From the IMG/VR virus record IMGVR_UViG_3300049893_001204, positions 1 through 64,000 of that record: a DNA stretch of 64,000 bases; one strand, 5' to 3'. The notes beneath the pieces are model-generated. The model searched no databases. It worked only from the letters and a program-made list of their open reading frames with translations, and was not told the origin of the DNA. Shown piece after piece: positions 33,001-39,557 of this stretch; position 1 is the first letter of the stretch, and every line of letters begins with the position of its first letter. Source of the DNA: a virus. Position numbers and translations under genes: made by a program.

Positions 33001-33027
33001 ACACAGCTAACACAACACAACAACACC

Positions 33028-33384
33028 ATGGGACGTAGCAAGAAATCTGATGGGCCCTCACCAGATTATCCCCAAGGTCTACACAATGTCACATTTAAAG
33101 ACATTAGCGAAGATGATTGGTGGTTAATCATTCATCTGTTTGAAGGACGCATTGAATACTTTCAACGGAGGTTGAATGACATCATGCAGACTGGAGACCC
33201 TGACTTGATGGATAACACAACTCAGTGGTACAGAGAATCAATTGCACGTCTGACCAAGAGACTAACTGAGTTTGAAGATCAGATTAGTCCTGTTTACTTC
33301 AGACGTAAACGTGCAGAGAAAGCTGCGCGATGCAAGCAGTACAACCTACCTATTGACAAGAACGATCTAACAACTAGAACTTGA
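33028..33384 (+). CDS. Early protein (118 aa), helical
   Basis: The product MGRSKKSDGPSPDYPQGLHN continues with charged helices (WWLIIHLFEGRIEYFQRRLN) and a basic end (KRAEKAARCKQYNLPIDKND). It has no Shine-Dalgarno sequence and lies between two family-A elements. No family is recognised. Confidence 0.68.
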   Translation: MGRSKKSDGPSPDYPQGLHNVTFKDISEDDWWLIIHLFEGRIEYFQRRLNDIMQTGDPDLMDNTTQWYRESIARLTKRLTEFEDQISPVYFRRKRAEKAARCKQYNLPIDKNDLTTRT

Positions 33385-33388
33385 TAAG

Positions 33389-33418
33389 CCTGGGCATCCG
33401 TAAGGTGTAAGTCCCAGG
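33389..33418 (+). ncRNA. Family A leader element, copy 5
   Basis: The outer stem is CCTGGG/CCCAGG; the upper hairpin is CC, loop GTAA, GG; the TAAGT bulge is conserved. It starts four bases after the previous stop and ends 31 bases before ATG 33450. Confidence 0.75.
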
Positions 33419-33449
33419 GTTTACAATCTATTCACAACATAACAACACC

Positions 33450-33776
33450 ATGCCGCAAGATCAACTGCATTTTGAACCAGAGGTATTCCGTTCTTATAAC
33501 GGTAATGAGGTTGTGCTTCAGATGAATGAAGCCAAACGCATTGACCTAATCATCAAAGAACTGCAGGCTATCTATGCAAGAGAGGAGAAACGTAATCACA
33601 TGTACCTGCATTTTCCATATGAAGCACCAGAGCTTTTGTTGGAAGCCATTGAGCTGCTTGAGAAAGCAACTGAGTGGGGTGAACCATCAGATGGTTATCT
33701 GACAGGTGAACCACCACTGACTGCAGATGAAATGCACACAGCAGCATGGAAGCAGCACCAGGAGTTGCACTCATAA
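33450..33776 (+). CDS. Early protein (108 aa), helical
   Basis: The product MPQDQLHFEPEVFRSYNGNE is acidic, with long helices (ELLLEAIELLEKATEWGEPS), and ends AAWKQHQELHS. It is the last gene before a strong terminator at 33807. No family is recognised. Confidence 0.66.
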   Translation: MPQDQLHFEPEVFRSYNGNEVVLQMNEAKRIDLIIKELQAIYAREEKRNHMYLHFPYEAPELLLEAIELLEKATEWGEPSDGYLTGEPPLTADEMHTAAWKQHQELHS

Positions 33777-33806
33777 GTTGAGTAGTATTACTCACAGCAT
33801 GAGTAG

Positions 33807-33857
33807 AGGGTGTACCCCCAGACCCCCAGAGGGTACCAGGGGGGCACCCTTATTTCT
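33807..33857 (+). terminator. Long stem terminator
   Basis: AGGGTG and CCCCC pair with GGGGG and CACCCT over a 19-base loop region, followed by TTATTTCT. It probably ends the transcript containing the 27.8-33.8 kb genes or attenuates it. Confidence 0.75.
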
Positions 33858-33955
33858 ATAAGGTAAACCTATGTATCTAACCATTACACATTAGATACAA
33901 CCCTTGACTACCCTGATAGACTACCCTCGTTCACTCATCTAACTTCACTTCACTT
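33858..33955 (+). promoter_or_regulatory. Possible promoter region after terminator
   Basis: The 98 bases hold a direct repeat of GACTACCCT (in TTGACTACCCT, then AGACTACCCT) and a C/T-rich G-poor leader before ATG 33956. TTGACT could act as a -35 box. The region follows a terminator, so a new promoter is plausible but no clear -10 is seen. Confidence 0.4.
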
Positions 33956-34159
33956 ATGTCTGATCAATTACGTATTCCTGATTCAATAGATAACCAACGA
34001 CTTGCTGCTATGCGTTTAGTTGCTCACCTTAAAGAGCAAGCAGATAAGTCAGGTGTTGGATTCATTGGGGGCTTTATTGCCCCCAATGGAGAAAAGTTTG
34101 TCATGTCCAATATGGATGATGAGGACATGCAGATGTTACTTCCTGATGAACTTCAGTGA
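33956..34159 (+). CDS. Early protein (67 aa)
   Basis: The product MSDQLRIPDSIDNQRLAAMR contains VGFIGGFIAPNGEKFVMSNM and ends QMLLPDELQ. The mixture of an N-terminal helix and a beta-hairpin is compact. It is the first gene behind the 33807 terminator. No family is recognised. Confidence 0.65.
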   Translation: MSDQLRIPDSIDNQRLAAMRLVAHLKEQADKSGVGFIGGFIAPNGEKFVMSNMDDEDMQMLLPDELQ

Positions 34160-34164
34160 CAACC

Positions 34165-34464
34165 ATGACAACTACACACAAACTTATTGAACAAGTCATC
34201 AGCTCTTTCGAATTTGAAAAAGTGTTAATCACTATGCAAGCATTGGATTGGAAATGGAGAGATCCAAATACTAAAGAGATGCATGTACCTACTATTGCTC
34301 GCATGAAAGCAATGGCAACAAACCTGTTGTTCTCATCGATAGAAAACACATGCTGTGGCTCTGGTGGTTTTGAAGCTACATACACAGAACCAACAGAGCA
34401 TGAGCCAGAGTCATTTGAACTCAAGTTTATTGTTACCGAAATGAACACAAATTCCAATGCCTAA
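34165..34464 (+). CDS. Early protein (99 aa)
   Basis: ATG 34165 follows the previous stop by five bases; an in-frame GTG at 34156 is less likely. The product MTTTHKLIEQVISSFEFEKV contains ALDWKWRDPNTKEMHVPTIA and a Cys-Cys-Gly turn (ENTCCGSGGFEATYT), ending VTEMNTNSNA. No family is recognised. It overlaps the DUF4236-like gene. Confidence 0.66.
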   Translation: MTTTHKLIEQVISSFEFEKVLITMQALDWKWRDPNTKEMHVPTIARMKAMATNLLFSSIENTCCGSGGFEATYTEPTEHEPESFELKFIVTEMNTNSNA

Positions 34465-34654
34465 GAAATCATCAATCAATTTCGACAAGACAATCCTGGG
34501 ATTTAACATTACAGAACATGGTGTTAAGTCTTATACCAAGTCGATCAAGCTTGGTCCATTCCAGGTAACATTGAATGCACGTGACTCAGGTGTACGTGCG
34601 TCAGTAGCATTGCCTGGTACAGGATTGTCTAAACGAAACATTAAATTATTCTAA
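34457..34654 (+). CDS. DUF4236-like protein (65 aa)
   Basis: The segment YTKSIKLGPFQVTLNARDSG followed by VRASVALPGTGLSKR matches the DUF4236 pattern (KSIKLGPGxxxNxSxSGxSxSxGxPGxG), a small beta-domain of unknown function common in bacteria and phages. It starts inside the end of the previous gene, and its stop abuts the family-A element at 34655. Confidence 0.65.
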   Translation: MPKKSSINFDKTILGFNITEHGVKSYTKSIKLGPFQVTLNARDSGVRASVALPGTGLSKRNIKLF

Positions 34655-34690
34655 AGATCTGGGCATCCTTACGGTGTAAGTCCCAGGTCT
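34655..34690 (+). ncRNA. Family A leader element, copy 6
   Basis: The outer stem has nine pairs, AGATCTGGG with CCCAGGTCT, one of them a T-G wobble. The upper hairpin is CC, loop TTAC, GG, then TGTAAGT. It begins directly at the stop of the preceding gene and lies 22 bases before ATG 34713. Confidence 0.78.
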
Positions 34691-34712
34691 GTTCACCTAC
34701 CAATTCAATTCC

Positions 34713-34898
34713 ATGGATCAAATCACTTTGTTTGACAGAGTTAATCTTGCTAACTGCGCAATGCGCAGGGCAGAGGAGCATCTCTCAGATGCTGAACGCT
34801 TTACTGCGGAGTTTCAGACGGTACGTGCTTGGACTAAATACCGTTGCAACATCTACAAGTACGACAATCGTATTGTTGCTTACACGGAGTCAAACTGA
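34713..34898 (+). CDS. Early protein (61 aa), helical
   Basis: The product MDQITLFDRVNLANCAMRRA is a charged helical peptide ending YDNRIVAYTESN. Its stop overlaps the next ATG (TGATG). No Shine-Dalgarno sequence is seen. No family is recognised. Confidence 0.62.
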   Translation: MDQITLFDRVNLANCAMRRAEEHLSDAERFTAEFQTVRAWTKYRCNIYKYDNRIVAYTESN

Positions 34899-35161
34899 TG
34901 GCATGCACTGTCCTTGCAATTGAAGAGACTACGATCAATGGATCTGATGTCACAGTTACAGCAATGGTTGAAGACATGCGTCTTCTATACCGTGCAACAT
35001 ATACAGATCCTGAGGAATGGGCTCCTGCATTATGCAGAGCTTCTTTCCAGCTGGCTGATGACGAACAGATTCCTACTGATGAAGATGGCTTCTGCCATTT
35101 CTTGTATCAGTTGGATCTTGAATGGCAACTGGTTGACACATCTGATTGGAGTTTAGACTAA
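34898..35161 (+). CDS. Acidic early protein (87 aa)
   Basis: The start ATG 34898 overlaps the previous stop. The product MACTVLAIEETTINGSDVTV is acidic and beta-rich at the start, and ends QLVDTSDWSLD. It is coupled to the next gene through TAATG. No family is recognised. Confidence 0.65.
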   Translation: MACTVLAIEETTINGSDVTVTAMVEDMRLLYRATYTDPEEWAPALCRASFQLADDEQIPTDEDGFCHFLYQLDLEWQLVDTSDWSLD

Positions 35162-35379
35162 TGCTTGGCTTTTCAATAGAATTCAAACGCTGGTACATTG
35201 TACTGCGTGGCCCCAGGGGTAGGGTTTACCTTGCCACTGGGTTTGCTAAGCAGTTGCCATTTTATGTATCACCAACACAAGCTGCAGCATTCGATGCTGC
35301 AGTAGATGATACACATTGTGCAATACTTGCAGATGAATGGCGTGAAGACGATAATGAAGATGAAGAAATAGAGAACTGA
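35161..35379 (+). CDS. Acidic-tail early protein (72 aa)
   Basis: ATG 35161 overlaps the previous stop. The product starts with a beta-rich segment (MLGFSIEFKRWYIVLRGPRG) and ends in an acidic tail (EWREDDNEDEEIEN). The tail could act in protein binding or nucleic-acid mimicry. No family is recognised. Confidence 0.65.
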   Translation: MLGFSIEFKRWYIVLRGPRGRVYLATGFAKQLPFYVSPTQAAAFDAAVDDTHCAILADEWREDDNEDEEIEN

Positions 35380-35384
35380 TCACA

Positions 35385-35414
35385 CGTCCTAGGTCATGAC
35401 GTTAAACTGACCTA
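35385..35414 (+). ncRNA. Family B leader element, copy 1
   Basis: The tag CGTCC is followed by a perfect seven-pair stem, TAGGTCA with TGACCTA, around the loop TGACGTTAAAC. It starts six bases after a stop codon, and a 26-base leader with no G leads to ATG 35441. Confidence 0.78.
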
Positions 35415-35440
35415 CACTACAAACTCAATCCACACCAACC

Positions 35441-37189
35441 ATGCAATTCCGTCTGCCTGACAATCTGCAAACTGAGCTGCTTGCTTATGACCCAAGCCTT
35501 AAGACATTGGCTAAGCAACAGAAAGCTGCTGCTTCAGCAACTAAGAAGACAACACATCCACTTGGTAACCCATATGATTTAATCCCAGTGGATATTGTAT
35601 CTAAAGATACACTTGCTACTGCAATTGAACGTATTAATCGCATGGCTGCTAAGTTTCGTTATTATGTGTTTAATAGGTTTGAAACAATTGATAACCAACC
35701 TATACAGATTACTTATGCCATTATCTATTACTACGCACAATGTTGGTATGCAGCATGGCTTCCACCTGCTGACCAACGTGATAAGTATGTATATGGTTAT
35801 CGATATGCATTCAAGAATACTGAGGCTGCACGCAAAGCTATGTCGCATGCAGTAAAAGGTAAGATAGATCAACATCAAGAAATTAAGTATGGTCGCTCAA
35901 CCTTTTACATTTATGGTGAGACGGTTACCTTAGAGCAGATCAAGACAACACCATCAAACGAACTGCAATACGGATGGAACCTAGCTGGTGTGCCAACGTA
36001 TTACCAAAAGTCTGGTGAGATGCGACGCGCTTGTATCAATGAATTCTACAAGTCATTGTCATTGTTTATACCTACGTGGCAAGATAGCCGTGAAATCTTT
36101 GAGCGTGTTCGTAATCAACATTGCATTGCATCATTGTTGATTAGTTATTCAGACCTTAACATTTCCTATTGGGATACAGTTGACAAGAATACTTGGGTAC
36201 CATCACATGAATCATTGCTTAACTTGATTGACTACAATGTAATCTATGCAGAAAACCTGGGTTATAGCAGAGGCTATGAGTATAAAAGATTACACAAGAT
36301 CAAGCACATTATTAATACACCATTCTTTAAGAAATGGATAGAAGAACAATGTGCATTAGTTATGACGCGTATTAACGATAGTTCAATTACAGATTCAAAG
36401 CTAGTTGCTGCGCCATGGAAAACAATCATTGCTTTGTTGACTGCAATATATGGCATTCATAGTGTATGGGATGACTGTCCTATTGATTACTATCAATCAC
36501 ATATGTCTGCATTGATTGCTAGTGGTAATTGTTTTTCATACGCAAGTAACCTAGTTCAGAAGTGGTTGAAAGATAACATGCCTGTTGCATCATTCTTTAA
36601 GATAGTTGAGAAGTCATACGTTAAAGAATTAGCAGGCAATATGTATTTTGATAGAGATATTCAACATCACACGTATCGTTTGCATGAATGGCGTGACACT
36701 ATGAACATGCTAACTAATATACTTAACAAGCAAGATACATTTGATCCGCCTAGCCGCTGGCGTATTGAAGAGTTCCATGACCATGTGCAATCAACTGCAT
36801 GGAAACTAAACAATGAGAACCAATCATTACCACAAGATTTGTTTCCAACACCAATTAAGATTTCACTTGGTGAATCAACATGGACATTCTTCCAGCCCAT
36901 TGATACACATCAACTTGCAGCTTGGGGCCAGGCCGTACGTAACTGCGTTGGCTCTGCATCAGGCTATGCAGAAGGTGTACGCAAGAAGAAACATTTCATT
37001 GTACTGTGCATGATTGATAACAAGCCTGTGTTTACCATCCAGCTAGATGTCAACAATGGCGTCATGAATGTTAATCAAATTAAGGGGGTATCCAACACAT
37101 CACTTAAACCTGAACAACAAGAATTGTATACAACTGCATTCAGTCAGGCATTGAAAGCCAGGGATGCTGAGCTAGCATCTAAGAGCTGA
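35441..37189 (+). CDS. PcfJ-like protein (582 aa)
   Basis: The C-terminal 90 residues contain AWGQAVRNCVGSASGYAEGV, then KPVFTIQLDVNNGVMNVNQI and KGVSNTSLKPEQQ. This matches the PcfJ pattern (hCvg..Y, T.el....i.Q..G..N.....e) found on conjugative plasmids and in some phages. The role is unknown. The N-terminal 480 residues are Tyr/Trp-rich and not recognised. It follows a family-B element, and a terminator directly follows its stop. Confidence 0.75.
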   Translation: MQFRLPDNLQTELLAYDPSLKTLAKQQKAAASATKKTTHPLGNPYDLIPVDIVSKDTLATAIERINRMAAKFRYYVFNRFETIDNQPIQITYAIIYYYAQCWYAAWLPPADQRDKYVYGYRYAFKNTEAARKAMSHAVKGKIDQHQEIKYGRSTFYIYGETVTLEQIKTTPSNELQYGWNLAGVPTYYQKSGEMRRACINEFYKSLSLFIPTWQDSREIFERVRNQHCIASLLISYSDLNISYWDTVDKNTWVPSHESLLNLIDYNVIYAENLGYSRGYEYKRLHKIKHIINTPFFKKWIEEQCALVMTRINDSSITDSKLVAAPWKTIIALLTAIYGIHSVWDDCPIDYYQSHMSALIASGNCFSYASNLVQKWLKDNMPVASFFKIVEKSYVKELAGNMYFDRDIQHHTYRLHEWRDTMNMLTNILNKQDTFDPPSRWRIEEFHDHVQSTAWKLNNENQSLPQDLFPTPIKISLGESTWTFFQPIDTHQLAAWGQAVRNCVGSASGYAEGVRKKKHFIVLCMIDNKPVFTIQLDVNNGVMNVNQIKGVSNTSLKPEQQELYTTAFSQALKARDAELASKS

Positions 37190-37198
37190 AGCCACAGC

Positions 37199-37237
37199 AA
37201 GGCCATCGTATGCTTGGCATAGGTGGCCTTTTCTTTC
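37199..37237 (+). terminator. Terminator abutting the next start codon
   Basis: AAGGCCA and TATGC pair with GCATA and TGGCCTT around TTG, followed by TTCTTTC and immediately ATG 37238. It would end the PcfJ-like transcript or act as a leader hairpin of the next gene, since translation would start right beside it. Confidence 0.75.
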
Positions 37238-37477
37238 ATGCCTGACTACACTGATGAACAGCTGCTTGCCATGGCAATGGCAAACATTGGTGAATACATT
37301 CATGATCACTCACCACACTATGTACTGATTGAAGATCCTCGTAATGAGGATGACTATGATACATGGGATTATGGTACTGAGCCATTACCTCATGATCACA
37401 CTTGGCATTCAACTGCAATCACAGTTGATGTAAGTCCAAGTGATGCCGGCGTAGCCCAATCGGAAGAAGGCAAGTGA
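37238..37477 (+). CDS. Acidic protein whose 3' end runs into a tRNA
   Basis: The product MPDYTDEQLLAMAMANIGEY is strongly acidic in the middle (EDPRNEDDYDTWDYGTEPLP). Its last 26 codons lie within the family-A element at 37399 and the first 33 bases of the tRNA-Leu gene. The reading frame probably lost an earlier stop, or the RNA features invaded its 3' end. Residues up to about 52 look like genuine protein; the tail VDVSPSDAGVAQSEEGK is likely incidental. Confidence 0.5.
   Translation: MPDYTDEQLLAMAMANIGEYIHDHSPHYVLIEDPRNEDDYDTWDYGTEPLPHDHTWHSTAITVDVSPSDAGVAQSEEGK
37399..37442 (+). ncRNA. Family A element, copy 7, directly before tRNA-Leu
   Basis: The outer stem CACTTGG/CCAAGTG and upper stem TCAACTG/CAGTTGA with loop CAATCA are both perfect; GGCAT and TGTAAGTCC are conserved. 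It ends two bases before the tRNA acceptor stem, the only copy placed before an RNA gene, which favours a processing role. Confidence 0.78.
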
Positions 37478-37519
37478 CTTAAAATCACTCAAGTACGAGT
37501 TCGAATCTCGTCGCCGGCA
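37445..37519 (+). tRNA. tRNA-Leu (anticodon TAA) with short variable loop
   Basis: The acceptor stem GCCGGCG/CGCCGGC is perfect. The D-arm has GCC/GGC. The anticodon stem AGTGA/TCACT closes loop CTTAAAA with anticodon TAA (decodes TTA). The T-arm ACGAG/CTCGT closes TTCGAAT. The discriminator is A, and no CCA is encoded in the DNA. The variable region between anticodon and T arms is only CAAGT, five bases, whereas bacterial tRNA-Leu normally has a long variable arm. The identity is read from the anticodon. Confidence 0.85.
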
Positions 37520-37531
37520 GTCTTTCTTTTT

Positions 37532-38038
37532 ATGTTTATGAGCCAAGCTAAAGCTGCTTTAATACAAGCTTATGAAAAAGGTTATCGAGTTAAAGATAAC
37601 GTTGTTTATGGGATTGTTAAAAAGCAACCATTAAAACTCAGTTGCTCTAAGTCTGGCTATCTATTTTTTAATGTAAAGTTTGGTTCAAAAACAGTTAAAG
37701 TATTTCTGCATCGTTTAGTTGCATATGAAAAGTATCAAGACAAATTGCTTGAGCCGGGTATCTTGGTTCGACATTTAAACGGCAATAGCAAAGATAATTC
37801 ATTTGGAAATATTTGCATTGGAACTCAAACTGAAAACATGTTAGATAGAAGTCCGGAAGAACGTTTGAATCATGCTATTAAGGCATCTAGTTCTATACGT
37901 AAATTTACAAATGAGAAAGTAAATCAAATTAAACTTGACCATTCAAATGGTTTAGGTTATAAAGCTTTAATGGAAAAGTATGGCATTACTTCTAAAGGAA
38001 CCTTGCATTATATTCTTACTCATGAATATGTAACGTAA
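37532..38038 (+). CDS. HNH homing endonuclease-like protein (168 aa)
   Basis: Residues about 62-115 include VFLHRLVAYEKYQ, then RHLNGNSKDNSFGNICIGTQ and TENML. This is the HNH_3-type H...N...N pattern of free-standing phage homing nucleases. The C-terminal 50 residues look like a helix-turn-helix DNA-binding tail (LGYKALMEKYGITSKGTLHY). It lies 12 bases after tRNA-Leu. ATG 37538 is an alternative start. Codon use is more AT-rich than its neighbours, consistent with mobility. Confidence 0.82.
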   Translation: MFMSQAKAALIQAYEKGYRVKDNVVYGIVKKQPLKLSCSKSGYLFFNVKFGSKTVKVFLHRLVAYEKYQDKLLEPGILVRHLNGNSKDNSFGNICIGTQTENMLDRSPEERLNHAIKASSSIRKFTNEKVNQIKLDHSNGLGYKALMEKYGITSKGTLHYILTHEYVT

Positions 38039-38041
38039 ACA

Positions 38042-38069
38042 CTGGGCATCCTTATGGTGTAAGTCCCAG
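38042..38069 (+). ncRNA. Family A leader element, copy 8
   Basis: The outer stem is CTGGG/CCCAG, the upper hairpin CC, loop TTAT, GG, then TGTAAGT. It starts four bases after the HNH stop. The leader to ATG 38099 is A/C-rich with two Gs. Confidence 0.75.
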
Positions 38070-38098
38070 CCACCAACCCACACAGCAACTTCAACATC

Positions 38099-38461
38099 AT
38101 GTCAATTTTTGCTTGCTTTAAGTACATCATTCCTGAGTTCCATGCCTTCAGTGATGAAGACAAGCGCTACAACGTAGGTGCGACATGGACTGCACAAGAT
38201 GGACTTAAGGATTACCACAACATTGAGTTGCGGTACGTCCACAACTCAGAACGTCTTGCGCTCCAAGGTGATCCACAACCTGATGGCAGCTGGCGTTATG
38301 TAGAACCCAATGGCAATGTCCATACCATCTCAGCTGATCGAGCTAAACACTTTATGGAGCAGACACAGTTGCATGCCACCATCATGGTTGAGATGCTAGA
38401 CAAGCTTAAGGAATCTGGTACAGGGCAGCCGCCCATTGACACTAGTGTCCAGCCTGCTTAA
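38099..38461 (+). CDS. Early protein (120 aa)
   Basis: The product MSIFACFKYIIPEFHAFSDE contains RYVHNSERLALQGDPQPDGS, a beta-like middle, and a helical C-terminus ending PPIDTSVQPA. It follows family-A copy 8 and is closed by an intrinsic terminator. No family is recognised. Confidence 0.68.
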   Translation: MSIFACFKYIIPEFHAFSDEDKRYNVGATWTAQDGLKDYHNIELRYVHNSERLALQGDPQPDGSWRYVEPNGNVHTISADRAKHFMEQTQLHATIMVEMLDKLKESGTGQPPIDTSVQPA

Positions 38462-38485
38462 GCTACACTTGAACTGCTGACAGAT

Positions 38486-38514
38486 CCCCGGCGCAAGCTG
38501 GGGTCTTTTCTTTT
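38486..38514 (+). terminator. Rho-independent terminator
   Basis: CCCCGGC pairs with GCTGGGG (one G-T pair) around a GCAA tetraloop and is followed by TCTTTTCTTTT. It ends the 38099 gene's transcript. Confidence 0.88.
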
Positions 38515-38515
38515 G

Positions 38516-38587
38516 ATGGACACATTGCTAATCATTTTTATTATCTGTGGTATTTCATTTATTGTTGTTTCTGTAGTTTATGACTGA
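38516..38587 (+). CDS. Possible 23-residue membrane peptide
   Basis: An ATG immediately behind the terminator opens a 23-codon frame, MDTLLIIFIICGISFIVVSV, that is almost entirely hydrophobic. Tiny single-helix peptides are common in phages, but there is no ribosome-binding site and the start lies on the terminator's T-run, so the call is weak. Confidence 0.3.
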   Translation: MDTLLIIFIICGISFIVVSVVYD

Positions 38588-38621
38588 CCCAAACGAAGAA
38601 ACTCATCAAGGAGTTAGACCA

Positions 38622-38930
38622 ATGACTGACATCACCCCACCGCCGGAGCTACTGGATAAGTGGGACAACTTACCAATAAGTACCCAGGAAATCTTTGTAA
38701 TTGCCGTCCAATGGGGCGCCAACCAGGAATTGGAGGCGTGCTGTGAGTGGCTTGACGATTACCTCTTGGCTCCTAAGTCAACTCAGCTTCGCGCCGCCCG
38801 CCGCCCCAAGCCACCGAGCTTGAAGGAGCAAAGCCTTGCCCTGATTGATCTCATCCAAGGCAACAAGAAATCCTGGGACCTCAGAGACTTGGATGTTGTC
38901 CGCCACGCACTGGAGCAACTCGATGCCTGA
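38622..38930 (+). CDS. Early protein (102 aa), GC-rich island
   Basis: ATG 38622 has AAGGAG eight bases upstream; an in-frame ATG at 38580 has no such signal. The product MTDITPPPELLDKWDNLPIS resembles small proteins found in many marine cyanophages, with a C-terminal helix RHALEQLDA. Its base composition is clearly more GC-rich than flanking genes, as is the following gene, suggesting recent acquisition of the pair. Confidence 0.7.
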   Translation: MTDITPPPELLDKWDNLPISTQEIFVIAVQWGANQELEACCEWLDDYLLAPKSTQLRAARRPKPPSLKEQSLALIDLIQGNKKSWDLRDLDVVRHALEQLDA

Positions 38931-39195
38931 CCTCTCCCCCGCCGCGCAAGCAGTGTTGGATGCCTTTGAGCGGGCTCGTGATGCCGCGCTTGATGAGGAC
39001 GACATGCTTGGTCTTGCCGCCGCCCTTATTGCGCTAGCGGATCAGGTGGTGCCGCACCAGTCAGATCCACCCAGTGGCGATGGTGAACCATGGCCTCGCG
39101 GCTACGCACTTCTTAGCGACGGATGGTGGGAACAGCGCCAAATGACACGCGCCGAGATCCTCGCCATTGCCGCCGAGCTGGAGGGTGAGCAATGA
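38923..39195 (+). CDS. Early protein (90 aa), GC-rich island
   Basis: ATG 38923 overlaps the end of the preceding gene. The product MPDLSPAAQAVLDAFERARD is Ala-rich and helical, then has a Pro/Trp region (SDPPSGDGEPWPRGYALLSD) and a final helix ending AAELEGEQ. Similar layouts, an Ala-rich helix followed by a helical tail, occur in small cyanophage proteins. It is coupled to the next gene by ATGA. Function is unknown. Confidence 0.7.
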   Translation: MPDLSPAAQAVLDAFERARDAALDEDDMLGLAAALIALADQVVPHQSDPPSGDGEPWPRGYALLSDGWWEQRQMTRAEILAIAAELEGEQ

Positions 39196-39557
39196 CTGAC
39201 TCAATTAATTTAGACCTTGTTGATCAAGTTGTTTCTGTAATTCCTACAGAAGCGTGGCCTGTTGTTAACACTGCATTGATTAATGCCATTGTTGATAACA
39301 TGCCATCTACTGTACTGGAGCAATTAACAAATGATCCGTGTGGGTTTGATGAAGCTCAGCATATCCTTACTAACTACTACAGTAAAGATGGGTATGAACG
39401 TGAGTTAATCATTGACTCATTTAAGATCCTTGGAGATAGTTACGTTTGTAGCATCCTTGATTCTTTAGAACTTTACAAACATGTCATTCACGAAGGGACA
39501 GGTACCTCACTGCAATCAATGCAAGACGGGGAGGATGTTAGTCAAGGAATCTCGTAA
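39192..39557 (+). CDS. Early protein (121 aa), acidic
   Basis: The product MTDSINLDLVDQVVSVIPTE is acidic and helical, without a recognised domain. Base composition returns to the AT-rich level of the block. Its last 77 bases overlap the zinc-ribbon gene in another frame. No family is recognised. Confidence 0.65.
   Translation: MTDSINLDLVDQVVSVIPTEAWPVVNTALINAIVDNMPSTVLEQLTNDPCGFDEAQHILTNYYSKDGYERELIIDSFKILGDSYVCSILDSLELYKHVIHEGTGTSLQSMQDGEDVSQGIS

Noticed and set aside
30853-38069. Family A elements read as Rho-independent terminators
   Set aside because: They lack T-runs after the stem, keep a conserved internal bulge, and sit at the 5' side of genes or a tRNA.
30853-38069. Family A copies as a CRISPR or mobile repeat
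   Set aside because: Stems vary in sequence with kept pairing and the spacing is irregular, which fits RNA structure rather than a copied DNA repeat.
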